Of a stretch of DNA of 64,000 nt, positions 20,127 to 33,019 are shown one piece after another. The notes under the pieces were generated by a model that made no database searches, was not told the origin of the DNA, and worked only from the letters and a program-made list of their open reading frames with translations. Each line of letters starts with the position of its first letter. Positions within the stretch are counted from its first letter, which is position 1. The stretch is from Rhodocollybia butyracea. Lineage: Eukaryota > Basidiomycota > Agaricomycetes > Agaricales > Omphalotaceae. The stretch is taken from the NCBI GenBank assembly GCA_015501585.1, contig JADNRY010000013.1:496001-560000 (forward strand), in the 5' to 3' direction. A program made the translations under genes and the position numbers.

Positions 20127-23100
20127 TCATGACTTTTCATCCGCCATTTCGCTTTCATCGGACATAGCAGCGCTATCTCGCAGTCGTCGACACATAATCT
20201 CTACGTACGCTTGGTTGGCACGCCATTCATCTCCCAGAAGAGTCTCATCCTGTCGCAAAGCACGTTCAGTGGTTACTTGAAACGTAAAGTAGGTGGGAAC
20301 ACCCACAGCGATAAGGGTTTGAAGCCGTTGCAAAGCAGGCATCAATTTTTTACCGACTTCTAGTCGGAATTTTTGTGGTTCTGGAGTGGACAGGAATCGC
20401 ATTGCTGTTGCAGTCGATGCGTTAAGTTGAGGAGTTTTGCCATGTGCTTCTTCACCGTAGTATACGATGTGCCGCCACAGCAGCAATAGCAACATTTCAA
20501 GTGTATCTAATATTTTCGATTAGCCTCTTATGCAATGCACCATAATGAGCAAAGACGAACTCATCGTCATCTTGGCATCTCTTTGTGCCTCGGCATTGAC
20601 CCTCTCTAACTTACGACAGATGAGATTGCGTTTTTGTCCAATTTCCAGGTCTTGGACAAAGTCGATGTCAACATTTCCCAGTATCTGCGAATATAATAAG
20701 CGAAAGTATACATTAGATTCGCTGTGCACACCTCTTGTATATTATCTACTGCAATGAGATCTTTTGTACTCAGTTCTGCAGAAATATCAGATATCTGCTT
20801 CAGTGTGTTCGCCAGGTCTTGACAGAGTGAATTTAAAGCTTCCAAGGCGTCACCAACTGTTGGAATTGTAGCTAGCATATTTCAGCAAGGGCAAACGGTA
20901 CAGCAATAAATAAAAAGGAGCGCATACCAAGGAAGTGAGAGCTTCGTTCGTTGTACCGGGATGCCACATGAACAGGAGACAGTACAAGGTTGATTTCAGG
21001 TTCAGTGAAGTCACTGGTCGCGCCAGCGTATGCGACCAAAGCTTTACGCAGAAGCCTTTCTTTCTTGCGTACATCGATATCGAACTTGGTGTTCGACCCA
21101 AAGCCTACGACATAAGGTTACAGCGAGCAGACAAAGAAAGCGAAACGCGTCATACCTGGAGCAAGAACGCTGGCGCGAAGGTTTTCACCTTCGGTTTGTG
21201 GTTTTATCGCTTCTGTCCATGATCCTCCACCAAGAAATTTCGTGGAAAGACCCAAAATGGCGGCATTGATAGCACCAAATCCAGAATGAGTGGAGACCTA
21301 TCAGAAAAAGTCAACTCATGGGGCATACACTCGCAAACGCAGTCATTTACCAATTCTGACTGGGGCACTAACGGCAGCACTTGAGCACACAGCGCGACAA
21401 GTAGATGCACCTCTTCCAAAAGAGCCAGGGAAAGGTCTTCTGTTTCATTTTTGAGAAGAATTACAACTGTAGCGCTGTGCCGTGATATAAAGTCCAATAC
21501 CTGGGGAATAAAGTCAGAGGACAGACACGTCAGAGAAAGTGACTCACTTGATTTGACGCAGTGGCATGCTTTCCGCTTAGGGTCGCAAGCATCGCATTGA
21601 CAACTTGAAGACTTGGCATGAACAAATTGTGATATCTTTGGATTGCAGAGGGCAAAAACGAGTCATGGTCTAGAATCTTGATCAAAACGTATTACGTAGC
21701 GAGGAGAAATCTGGAAACTTACCAACGAAGGATGCATCAGCCTCCGGCCTGGCGTCCAAGAAATCACACTGAGCCAATATAAGAATGAGCTGGACATCCA
21801 ATAGTTGTTCAGCTCCGGTCCTCGTTTGTGCCATTCGGATGAAGAAGGACATTTTTGACTCATAGACATACAAAGGATTCAAATCATCTAAAGCAAGCTT
21901 AGATGTTGACAAACTGAGTGAAAAAACTTGTGCTTACCTGGATCAGGTTTGAGGACTGACTGTAGGAGGAAGTCCGATTCCTTGATACCCTGCACGAAGT
22001 TGGACAGAATTCCTTGGCGTACTAGAGGCGTTAACACTGGGTGCTGCTTTTCCAGTGCAGAGAGTTGAATTAACGAATCCAAGAGCATAAATGCAACAGT
22101 TCGCCAAACTTCAGAACCATCGATTGCGTCTCGGGAAATCGTCACAAGGAGACGCTCTAAACCAGTCTTTAACAGAGTCAAGCTCTGAATTTGGAGCGGG
22201 GAACTTCGTAGCAGTACATGAGGGACAACAGAAAGGGAATCACCGAATGGACTTGCTTCCCGAGTAGAAGCGAAGGGCACAGCTAATGATTGGGGTTTGC
22301 TGAGCGAGCCGTCTTCTGGAGAAGATATGAGATTCACATAGTTGATGAGGGTGGCATACAAGTTGCCTCTAACCAGCTCCACGTGACTGCAGCCGACGAT
22401 GCATTCCAGAATACTGCGTAGGATGGAATAGAGGCGTTCAGCGGGCAAAAGCTCAGAGTGGGGATCGCCACCTGCGGATTGTAATATGATTTGGTGTCGC
22501 CGATCTTCACAGAGTTTAGTGATAGAAGAAAGAACGACCTCAGACAACAACACAGCGGTCGATTCATGAATGTCTTCGGATTTGATGACGGGCGGTAGCA
22601 CATGAAGAATGTCAAACAGCATGTTCTCGCGATGATCCTGGGGAAGATAGTCGAAACATTTGGTTAACGTGGTATCTAGCATCCGTCTCCATGCCTCAAA
22701 TCCCGTGCTAGTAGCATGAACGACTTGGCGACGATGATTCTCTATAGCGCAACTTTCGAGTATATAGGAGGTTTCAGTCTCTAGTTGCTGTGCTTGAACA
22801 GGCGTCACGATCTTATTTTCCGCAAACAGTGTACGCCTGGAAGTTGTCAAGAGCATGAGGAGCGCAGAACGGTCTATAATCTCACATCCTGCTGCATCTT
22901 TGCGAATGCAAGCCTGCAGATCAACTTCTGCCAAAAGCTGAAGATGAACAGGCTTGACTGCCAAAGAATCGGCCCATTCAAATGTCAACGACTGAACAAA
23001 CTCGATGATTCGAAGATGCGACTGGCCAACTTCACGGAATGGTTTGAGTACTTCATCATCCCAAGAGGCAAGATCTCCCAAGACGGATTCATTACCGAAC

Positions 23101-26100
23101 AGGATGTCGAGAACTTCAGATATGCTCCGCGATCGTCCTTTGCTCGTTAGAACGTGAAGGTCCAAAGCTATGAGATCAAATATCCAAGATCTCAATCGCA
23201 GGAAAGAGCTCAGAGTAGAGACTGTTGTGACGACTCGCGACCCATCACTATAAAGAACTTCGATGGTGGGTCCTTGCATCATCTGCGGAACTTGGGATGG
23301 GATAACAGAGATATGGCGCGTGAAAAAATCTTCGCGAGTGCGTAGATACCTCATCGTCGAGCTGGACGTTCGAGGATGCACACATAGTTGATAAATGATA
23401 TGGTAGCAACGCTCCGCGAGAGCAGGAAGAGAGACGAATAACGGTTGAGTTTGAATGTCTGAATGCTTTCCTTTGCCTTTCAAGGTCGGAACACCAGTGT
23501 TAAGAAGTTGCAGAATAATGTGTACACAAGAACTACGTGCACCCAGAGCATGGGGATCCTGGACACCTCGCTCAAAGTTCGTTCCTCCAAATAACAGATA
23601 GTGAGCAACGTTTGGGTACGGACGATTTGGAGCGGTGTTGTGAATGAGCATATCCAGCACGGCGGTCCTAGTGGCTTGCTCTAGCGATATTGGGGCGTCA
23701 TCAACATCAGGAGCGCCTGCACCAGTCATCTGTTCAGCTGTTGTCTCTGCTATTGAGATATCTTCAGATGATTCCACACTCAAAAGTTGTAAATATCCGC
23801 CCAAAATGCGATCCGCGTCTTCGCTGCGTTCAATGAGAGCAGCGAGATTGGAGAATACACTTGAAGCTAAGAGGATATCGATAATCTTTACTGAAAGTAG
23901 GACCACTTCGAAATGGGAAGGATATGCGACATAAGCGGCGATAGCGGGAGCGTAATGTGCCACAAACGACAGTGCTTGATCGAATTTGACGAAATAAGAG
24001 CGGGGGTGAATAGTGCCAATAAGCGGTGTACTGTCGAATTCTGAAATGAGCGGCACAAGAACATCCAAGAAAATGTCCTGAATCTCAAGGACCCGATGGA
24101 CGATCCTCAGTATACGAGTTATGGTCCTCTCGAAGAAGGGTTCCTCTTCAGCGAATCCTTTCTCAAACCCAATCAAACCCTCAACAACATATGAAAGCAC
24201 GGACGTTTGCAAAGCGGAGTGGGTTAACATACGCTTCATAACCTCGTACCCAGGATGAACAAGGTATTGTCCAATCGAGTTCTCCTTCAAAATGCCTTCT
24301 TCAGCAGAAGCAAGAAGAGATTCCATGTCATAACTAGCTAGCACACGCTCTATGAAAGCCAGGCAGAGGTCATTCATTTGCCACCTTTCTGAAGGGCGTC
24401 GATATTCTCGTGTGGAGATTTTGGAAAATACATTGTCAATGACAAAGGTTACGAACGGCCCAATACCAGGAAGTCGGTAGGGTTGGCCGAGAGACTCAGG
24501 AATGGTGTTCGCGGACGCGTGGTCTGACACGCGGTCTTTGAGAGGTATCCGCTTGGGAGTGTGAATTAGAGTGCTCAAGAGCTTTAGGAAAGGGATAGTA
24601 GCGGGGTAGAGGCCATGAGTGGCTTCAATCTCCTCCAGCTCGACTTCAACTCCTTTCACGGATATGAAGGGGGTTCCGAAGCCAACGGCTGTGCCGGCTC
24701 GAACGTTTATCACTTCCAGTCGTTCCATGAGGGTCCAAACAGCTCGACAAATCTCGACTCCAGGGATGCCTGCACCAGGCCGGCAGAACGCTGCCAATGT
24801 ATCGAAAATCATACCTTTCAGTTCCAGCGGAAGTCGTAGAGGAATAAGGGATACCAGAGTAGGAATCGCGCGGAAATGGACATGCCCTGATATGGTCATG
24901 CGAACTGCGACGGAATAGGTGACTACCGTAGACAGCAGTCGGAGAAATGACTGTGCCATGAGGACCTCCTGCGGTCCAAGTTGCATTTCCTGGGTACGGT
25001 TGGACGATGGCGCCAGAGTCGACGAGCCTCCAAAGATGCTTTGGCTATTTCCTTGGGGAGCGATCGGACTGCGTACGCTGGGACCGGAAGCCCATGATTC
25101 CAACAAACCAAAGACAGTATCCCAAGAAACAGATGAAGCTCCAGACGGTAAAGAGCTTCCAGGAATGACTTCTCCACCGCTTCGAGCCATGAAGTTGTAC
25201 GCCAGCTCGCTGCATTGTTGACCCTTGGATATACCAGCAAGCATATCATACAAAGCCATGGTCATACTTGCATCCTGGGTCTGCGTTGCCCAAACGGCCC
25301 ACTGCAGAAAAGCGGGCAGACGACCAGCCGTTGTTTCCAGATATTCAAGATAATTTGCGTGATTCGGTTCAGCTTGAGCGCCTGCCCCCCAAAATTGAAG
25401 GGCCGACTCATCAGGGAGATTTGAATATAACAGGCCGATAAACGAGTAGAGCATGGCGATGTCGTTTCTAGGAGGAGACGAGTGCTTTTCTGGTTCCACG
25501 GTTGAAGTAGGACGGAAGCGAGAGGGAGTGGATCGGGTACGATCTGTTCGAGCATTGGCCAGGACTAAATCTTCCTGCCTCTGCTTTATTTTTCGAAGTT
25601 CGGAGGAGGCATGTGTGATCAGCGAACGAACGAGGACCTCGAAGGCATTTAGGATGTACATCCTAAAATCGTCGGCTGGGACCTCCCTTTGTTCCTGTTG
25701 CTCCAACGGAACAGTCATGCCGCCCAAAAGGGAGGGAGAGAATGATACAGTTGACCTTCGAAGCTGTAAAACAGCTATTGACAGATACGTGAATATATCC
25801 CCTTGGACTGCATTCCATATCTGCAGCTCCAGTTCCTCTGTTCGAAACCCCTCGCGGTCTTCAAGGTTGGGATTCCGATGGCGATGCTCTATAAGAAATA
25901 AAGTCCACTTCAGAAGCACTGTGGCTTTCAAGCCTGGCTCCTTCCATTCGGAGGCCGAGTCCAGCTTCTTCAACATAGTAGATACTAGGGCTCTGTCATT
26001 GGCAATAGCACTTCGATTCAGGGCGCCATGGGTGTCCGGGCTCACCGTGTCAAAGACAGTCAAGACGGTGGTAAGGACGTAAAACGTCATGCTATGATTG

Positions 26101-26979
26101 GGATTACCAATAAGCCATTCGACCAAAGTTTTGATCTCATTGGGAGACACAAGGCCTAGTCGTGAAAGAAGATAAAGACAGCTGCCAAGATATCTTCTTT
26201 CATACTTTAATGAGTCGTATCGGGCATTAGAGATATCGAAGCCAAGAGATGGTGTTCCTGCAAAAAATCAGATACGCAGCCAGTACAAGTACAGTATCGA
26301 CTCACCTTGCTGTGGAATGACTGTGTTGGTCTGCGCACTCTTTCTGGCGTTGTCTGCACGAGCAATGACATTGCCGAGATTTTCCATCTCCTTGAATATC
26401 CGGTAGGCTAGAGGTATCTCACCACCACCAGCAAGAGCAGGGATAGCCAGATCGTGTCTGACATATTTTTCGAGATGTCGGTACAATGGAGGTGCGTCTG
26501 AGGACTGTGCAGCCTCTGCTGCTTCAAGTAAGTAGCGCAAACAATCAACGAGATGGCGACGACGTAAGTGAAATTCAGCAACAGCCAGCTCGAGGCAGCT
26601 GACGGGAGTTACATTTGGATTTTGTGCCATGATCGAATGAAGAAGGCCAGCAATATATCGCTCAGAACACTCCAACTGTTGGGAGAGGAATACAACTTGT
26701 CGTGCAAATTCCGAGTTAACAGCAACCTGCTTGCCATTAATTGTAGTCTTTCCTAACGTCAAATCATTCAGTATACATATTCAAGGAGCAAGAGTAGAGC
26801 TGCGCACCGGATTCAATTTCCTTTTGTTCTTGGGCGTTCCGAATCCCAACATCAAAGACACTGGCAAGACGCGATTTATGAAGCATCAAGGCATCGAAAA
26901 GTTCCTGGTCACCATTTTGAGCCCCGTGGCCATCGAGAGCAGCAAGAAGATAGGATCTGAGCTGGTAGATAGTTTCCAT
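20127..26979 (-). CDS. NUP192: Nucleoporin NUP192 (NUP205 family), inner ring
   Basis: Very large alpha-solenoid scaffold protein of the nuclear pore inner ring, binding NIC96 and NUP53. The gene spans nearly 7 kb. One central exon is open from about 26150 to 21943 (over 1400 codons); small exons flank it at both ends. The N-terminal region reads LRSYLLAALDGHGA, FDVGIRNAQEQKEIESG, KTTINGKQVAVNSEFARQ, LSQQLECSERYIAGLLHSIM and EFHLRRRHLVDCLRYLLEAAE, the conserved start of fungal Nup192. I place the start at ATG 26979 (METIYQLRS); frames further upstream open only from non-ATG codons, so a short 5' exon cannot be excluded. Many HEAT/ARM-like helices follow. The C-terminal exon ends SAAMSDESEMADEKS at 20127. 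It is divergent from the surface protein gene at 27459. Confidence 0.93.
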
Positions 26980-27458
26980 TTCCTCCACGTCGCGCTCGCA
27001 GCGACGAACCTCGAAGTAGGAAAAAACGCGCTTTGGATTCACTGGGTTAGGGTCACATGCCACATGCCGAGCGGCACAACTTTACTCTTGGGCAATTCAA
27101 ATCATGGCATGTACTTCGATGTCAATCCACTGCTTGGCTCATAAAATGGTGATTGACGCTATATAGCCCATCTTCGAACTGGATTCACCTGTTTCTCGTC
27201 TGGCTATTATTTGGAGATTATCTGGACCGTTCCATCATTACCGCCCGAGGTCAAATAACTTACCTACACTGGTTTCACACTCCTCATTTTGAGTCTTGAC
27301 CAATGATTGCGGGGTTCGCTATGTCCCTGACTGCGATTGACGGAAGTTGCAACATTGTTGCTGTCCGCAGAGCTCGGTAAACAGCCGCTCAATGGCTACC
27401 GAAAACGAATTCCGAATTCTTGAGCGCTCAGACTATTTTTCTCTTCTTTTGTTTCTTC
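26980..27458. promoter_or_regulatory. Divergent promoter region (NUP192 / membrane protein)
   Basis: A 479-base region between two diverging starts. Its first part (to 27063) is open in the NUP192 frame but has no ATG. No specific site was recognised. Confidence 0.4.
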
Positions 27459-29292
27459 ATGAGTAGCGTCTTCATTGTGGATGACCAGGATGCCAGCATA
27501 GAGTATACTGGCCATTGGAATACTACGGGACAACAGGCCGATTTTAGCCAAACTGCCTCTGCAGGTTCCTCTGGAGATTCAATGTCATTTTCATTTTCAG
27601 GTAGGTTTCACCCAGGATTGATATCTCTGAAGCTTACACCTACAAAGGAAACTCCGTAACTGTTGTCGGGGATCTATACGCTGGAGGGACCTGTAGTGCC
27701 ATATTTTCCATAGACGGCGCGGTGACCAACTTCACATCTTCCCCTACGAATAATACTTTATACCAACAAACACTCTGGTCGTCATCTACTCTTAACGACG
27801 GAAATCATACACTCGTTTACGCGGTCTCTTCTTGTAATAGCTCACAGTCATTTGTTTCGCTCGATTATCTACTTTACAACTCCTCAAACTCATCGATGAC
27901 TGGCGCGACTTCCTTTTTCGATGACTCGAATGCGGGAATAATATATTCAGGAACTCGAAACTCTACTTCGGAGGACAATGCCTTTCGAGGGACGCTCACC
28001 AGTATGGGGCAAGGTAGTTCTTTTCAGTTCACATTCAACGGTGCGCTTGAATTTTCTATCAGTATACTATTCCCTTGCTCATTATATCACAGGTACATCT
28101 GTGCAAGTCTACGGACAAGTGGCTAACACAGTCGGGCAAGTAACTCAAGCCTCATTTTCAGTCGATGGCTCCCCTCCAGTACCCTTCACGGCTATCACAT
28201 CTGGTAATCTTGTGCCCAATAAGCAGCTCTATGCTTCCCGGTCACTCAACAAAGGTCAACATAAATTATCCTTTAGTAATACGGGGAATGTCCCTGTCTC
28301 GGTGGATTATATCCTGGTACGGGGCTCGACGTCGGTTGTAGCGCCAACTAGTGGCAACTCAAGCAGCTCTCATCACCAAAACACATATGTCTTGGTGGGC
28401 TCTATCGTTGGCGGCCTTTGTGCGGCCGTGATTCTAGTCGCACTATCGATTTTTCTAATTCGATCACGTCGAAAAATTGTCAACAGTCGTTCCAAAAATG
28501 AGGAGCATGCAACGCCACCAACCGTTGTGACAGGTTAACTATTACGCTTTTTCAACTGTATTTCCTTTGCTGACCTAGATACTAGACTTGACGGACGTCG
28601 TGGCACCTCATCGTCCCCGCTTTGTCCCTCAGGACTCTAATGCATCTGTTTTGGTCTGGGATAGCGCCAGTTCTAACGAACTACATCCCTTAACCCATCG
28701 ACGACGACGGCAATCCCAAGCAGGATACGACACGACTTCTTCAAGCGACCGTCTTTCCGAGGCTTTGCAGGTTAGGTATCAACCCGATGAATACCTGTCC
28801 AGTCATCTGTCCCGCGAAGAAAGTCAAATGTCCCTCCTAAATCCACATTCTTCTCAACACAGTCACCGATCCCACCATCTCCCGAATCCACATTCTAATC
28901 AGCACAGTCATAGGTCGCATCTTTCTGACAGCTCATTCGGCTATTCCGTCGCTGATCAGAGCCAGACCGTGGAAACAATGCCGTGTACTCATACTTGTAC
29001 TATGTCTGAAGATTCAACGAGTTTAGGTTATGGATATGGGTCTCGTGGTTTCACGACAACCAGTCAGTTAAGGCGCGCGCTCCCTTCTCATTTGGCGCAC
29101 ACAGCAGATGACGAGGATCTTTCTGTCGAGGACCTCAAGCGACGCCAGGACCATCTTTTAATCTTGTCTGTAGAGGGTATGACCACCGCACCACTGGTGC
29201 ATACTGACAGTGGTATCCGCTTATACTCCGCCGCACCCAGTTTAGATCCAGAATATCGGCCAGAGTTGCCACCCCTCTATACAGCACAGTAA
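27459..29292 (+). CDS. Fungal single-pass membrane protein with two beta-sandwich-like ectodomain repeats
   Basis: Agaricomycete-type surface protein of unknown function. Exons are 27459-27600, 27648-28040, 28093-28533 and 28586-29292 (1683 bases, 560 residues). The extracellular half has two related units, each starting with an acidic DDQDASIEYTGHW or DDSNAGIIYSGTR motif, then a Phe-Thr-Phe-rich strand and SVTVVGDLY / SVQVYGQVA, then SIDG / SVDG, and a closing YLLYNSS / YILVRG strand. Many N-glycosylation sequons (NSS, NSSNSS, NST) are visible. One membrane helix, TYVLVGSIVGGLCAAVILVALSIFLI, is followed by basic stop-transfer residues and a cytoplasmic tail of about 250 residues. The tail holds a tandem His/Ser repeat (HSSQHSHRSH then HSNQHSHRSH) and ends PPLYTAQ, a possible PY motif. 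There is no signal peptide at the chosen ATG, which is common in this family. Confidence 0.82.
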
Positions 29293-29735
29293 TGTATGGA
29301 TTTTGTACTATCTTATATATATATGCATACTGCCCTCGCTATTTCTCGAAAGTTCCAGAAATTCGGATCAGCGAGCTACCTTGGAATGTAGCTCGATTGT
29401 CACAAGTAAATCGTCAAAAGTTAGCGTCGTAAGTGTTTTGCTCCAGCTTTCCCAATCTATGTAAGTAGATATTATCAAAGGACTGAGTCGCTGACAAAAA
29501 CAAGTAAACCTCAGCGCGGTTACGCTTGAACGTGGACTTGAGTTTTTCCCTGACACTTCTCCTTAACTTGGGGCAGCATGTGCGATACAATCCACGCCTA
29601 AGATTCTGCACTATGCTCGTAAATTTTTATATTTCGTTCTATACAAGGCCACAGGCCCGGGCGACTTCATTTTTATATTCATGGAAGAGTTCAAAGTGAT
29701 GACTCAGCATAGTCGAAACTTGAAATTTGAACCTC
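29293..29735. other. Intergenic region
   Basis: A 443-base spacer between two plus-strand genes, with an alternating TA run near 29315-29325. It should hold the upstream gene's 3' end and the mL54 promoter. No coding signal was found. Confidence 0.4.
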
Positions 29736-30136
29736 ATGTCAATACAAAGCTGTCTTCGAAAGGCTCAGAGCAGCAGGGGAATTCTTTTCCAGTGCCACCG
29801 TTATGTGGCCTCAACAAGTAAGCGAAGAACTGTACTTCTTTTTTCAAGGACGACAAAGTTGATTTGCTTACAGGTTCCGCGGCACCTCCCGCTAAAAAAT
29901 CCCAAATACTACACTCATCCTGTGCTGCAGACACCGTCTTGACTGGGTTAAATTATCTGAAGAATCAACCGCCAATTCTCGCTCGGCCAGACGAAGAGTA
30001 TCCAGAATGGCTTTGGACTGTTCTACGGCCGAAAGAGCTGGAAGATGACGGTCCTGGAGGACGAAAGGAAAGATTGGAGAGAAGACGAGAAAACAAACAA
30101 AAGATACGAGAGAGAAACTTTATGTCGACGCAATAG
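29736..30136 (+). CDS. MRPL37: Mitochondrial ribosomal protein mL54 (MRPL37/MRPL54)
   Basis: Component of the mitochondrial large ribosomal subunit. Two exons (29736-29817 and 29874-30136) give 345 bases, 114 residues. The first 30 residues are positively charged and rich in Ser/Arg, consistent with a matrix-targeting presequence. The mature part carries the mL54 signature: LTGLNYLKNQPPI, then the invariant RPDEEYPEWLW, and a basic C-terminal helix of repeated RLERRRENKQKIRER. The chosen ATG follows an in-frame TTG and gives the best presequence. It is convergent with the permease gene, 127 bases away. Confidence 0.88.
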
Positions 30137-30263
30137 TTGTTGGGTAAATGTCTTTCGCGTGCTTTCACATCACAAACCTAACTACACCGGTATACACCAT
30201 TTTCATAAACTACAAATAGGATAACTTCACTATGCGATCCCGGCGGTCATTATTCTACGTGTT

Positions 30264-32568
30264 TCAAGCTCCCTCCGCAGATGCATTCGATGGTGTAGAC
30301 CCCTCCGCTTCTATTTTCTTGTCCTGGGTCTCAGGCGCAGGCTCTAACCCTTTCACTTCCACTCCCATCTTGTCAATATTGGAAATTGGTCCTGTAAACC
30401 AATGGACCCCTACATAGATTCGTCAGAATGTGTGTTGACATACAGAGACTACTCCTTACCTCCGTATTTTGGGAAGTAATACCACACCAATGAGAGTATA
30501 AGGACTCCACCAAGGACCACAACGGTGTAATTCATATCTGGGACATCTGTTTGTGGGGTGGTTGGAAAGAGGAAAACAATCCCGAGGAACAGCATGAAAA
30601 CCACAGCAATTATGGAAACTGGTAAACTCTGTATGTATATCATTAACACAAAACAAAATCAATGCGACAACAAGAGCTGACCATGAGGCCCAAGCTAAAT
30701 GGTCCTGGCTTGAAATTATTGTCGCCCAACCACCTCGCACTAATCGGAATTGCATATGCAACATAAACCGCGGTAACTGATATCGCAAAAATGGCGTTAA
30801 TCGCGGTTGTCCCTGCAAACGCCAACAGGCCGCACAGGAGGGCTAAGAATGCAACGAAAACGACAGTGTTGACAGGCGTTTTGGTATAGCCGTTCATGCG
30901 GTAGAGCCAAAAGGAAAAAGGAAGGGCTACATCTACTCAGGAGATCAATTTCTCTCCAACAGTTGTAGAGACGTACCACCATCTCGGCTAAATGCGTATG
31001 TCTGACGACTAGCAGCAAGAAGCATACTGGAGCCCATCATGTACCTGAAGTTTTTCAACGTTATCAGTGCTATTTTCCGTGACCTCTTGCGAGGTTGTAC
31101 TTACTGAACTAGGACCACAAATGACCAGAGTGTCAGTGTGCCCTTGTGCCCAAAGCTGTTGTTAAAGATCGCAGCCATGGGTTGCGCAGTGTCGAACAGT
31201 GCTTCGAGGTCGGTCCCCATGCAGAAAGCAAGCGACATATTGATGGCTAAATAACATCGTCAGCCTTGAGGAAACGGTAAATCTTGCAAACCGGGACATA
31301 CCCAATCCTAAAACTCCTGCAATACTAATAGCACCAACTATAGCCCAAGGCACCGCAGTCGCAGCGTTGGATGCTTCTTCGGAAATGTGCACGCTAGAAT
31401 CAAACGAACCTGTTTATCGTTAAACACCAGGTAAGGACAAATGGCAAAACAAAGGCTGACATATAGTCCAAAGCGGCGCGAGGAAACTCATAATCTGCGG
31501 TTAACGGTGTCAGTAAGATCTTTATATAGAGTTATAACAAGGTAATCACAAAGGCGTAACCGTTAGGATAACCGTTCACTGGACCGACTTAGTAGGTATA
31601 GATGTATTCCACTGAAATTTTGTACATACGATTGGTGAAATCACCCAAAGCAAAACTTGCGGTGTTCTTGAATTTATCAGGCGTGGCCGCGGGTAGAGCA
31701 ATGATTACCGCAAGACACAATCTATCAAAAAGTGAGAACTCCGCATCGATACCGGTTCCCGAAAGGAGAACACACAAAACATTAAGTGCGACATATACTG
31801 TCTGCAACCTGGCTAATATGGTAGTTCCAAGACAACACACCAAAGTGTGTGTGACAACGATTAGAGCATAGGTTCCACTAAAGACAAGCTGCTTCAGTAA
31901 CAAGGAAGATCTGGACATAGATTATACATACTAAAGCTGAGCGTTAGTTGCTTCAAAAGTGCCGTTCGTCGAGCCAATATTTGCGGCTGCCATGATCTGA
32001 ACTGCACACCCCCAGTCAATTGACGCGACTGCAGCTACGGAACCGATGGTGTTTGCGTCTATAAGAAGCATCAGTGCTCACTTCAAAGCAGTGGAATATA
32101 TGCGGTGATCATACATCCAACAATCCAGCAGAGTAAACTCCGCCATCGAGGGGAAGAGAGCGAGAAAGTCCAAAAGTAGAGCTGCACAATTCGAAGGCTG
32201 ATAAGTGAGGTTGACCGGTGCGATTAGAAAGACCTTCTCACTCCACCAGAAGTTGGAGCAGCAGATGCCAACTCTGCCATAGCCATACCGACGAAAAGAA
32301 TGAATATGCTCGCCACCATCCAGCCCCAAACCATCGCTGGGCCCCCACCGTTTGGAATGGCGTAGAAAAGCACGGACGCAATCGAGGGTAAGAGTCCAAT
32401 TATTGAGAACGCAATCCCGAATACCTAGAGAACGTCACGATAGGAGAAGAAACTGATTAGGATATAGCACACCTCCAATGGTGTAAACGCGCGCTTGAAT
32501 TCTTGCTTATAACCCAAGGATGCTAAAAGTGCTTCGTCTGCTTCTTGTACAGCTGTCTTGTTCGTCAT
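30264..32568 (-). CDS. Amino acid/choline permease, GABA permease (ACT) family
   Basis: Twelve-helix APC-superfamily transporter of the amino acid/choline transporter type (relatives: UGA4, HNM1, BIO5). The substrate is probably GABA, choline or a related amine but cannot be fixed from sequence. The ATG is at 32568. The first exon is hydrophilic (EALLASLGYKQEFKRAFTPLE), the usual N-terminal signature. It leads into FGIAFSIIGLLPSIASVLFYAIPNGGGPAMVWGW, MAMAELASAAPTSGG and LYFWTFSLSSPRWRSLLCWIVGYANTIGSVAAVASIDWG. The end has MNYTVVVLGGVLILSLVWYYFPKYGGVHWFTGPISNID. The stop is at 30264 after an acidic tail. The gene is cut into many short exons. The helices just after the middle were read only at fragment level; no frame break was noticed. 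Confidence 0.9.
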
Positions 32569-33019
32569 GGTTGTCCAAAGTAAAGTTGGCGTGGCATTTT
32601 TCTTCTCCCATCAGTCGATACTTTATCTTTTACTGCACATGTGCTCTCCTGGATTTCTATCGTTCTATTGTATAGGAGTCAGTAACGTCATGCACCAATC
32701 AAGATTACTACGTTTGTCGGTCCTCGACATGTACCGGTAGCCCATGACTCCGACTTCGCCGCCTAAGGTTGTCCCGCCATTGTCAAAGTGCATACATATA
32801 ACTTGAAGGTGTTTGTGACCGATGCCCGAATGCAGTTGTATGCTCTACCCTCAGAGACCTCTGGTGATTTAAGAGTGCGAAAATAACTTGACTTGTACCC
32901 CGAGTATCGAGGTAGTACCATTCACCGGCAGCTTTAAATTTTGTAAAAGGGTATTGAGATTTGAGGGACGAGGTGCCAATACATGCCCTCATAGATCGGG
33001 TTCTGGTATTGCTACATAT
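32569..33019. promoter_or_regulatory. Permease promoter / otubain 3' region
   Basis: A 451-base spacer between two minus-strand genes. An open frame at 32783-32992 has no ATG-supported or conserved product. No element was assigned. Confidence 0.4.

Noticed and set aside
25453..26082. 209-codon frame antisense to NUP192
   Set aside because: It is a shadow of the conserved NUP192 exon; no independent motif.
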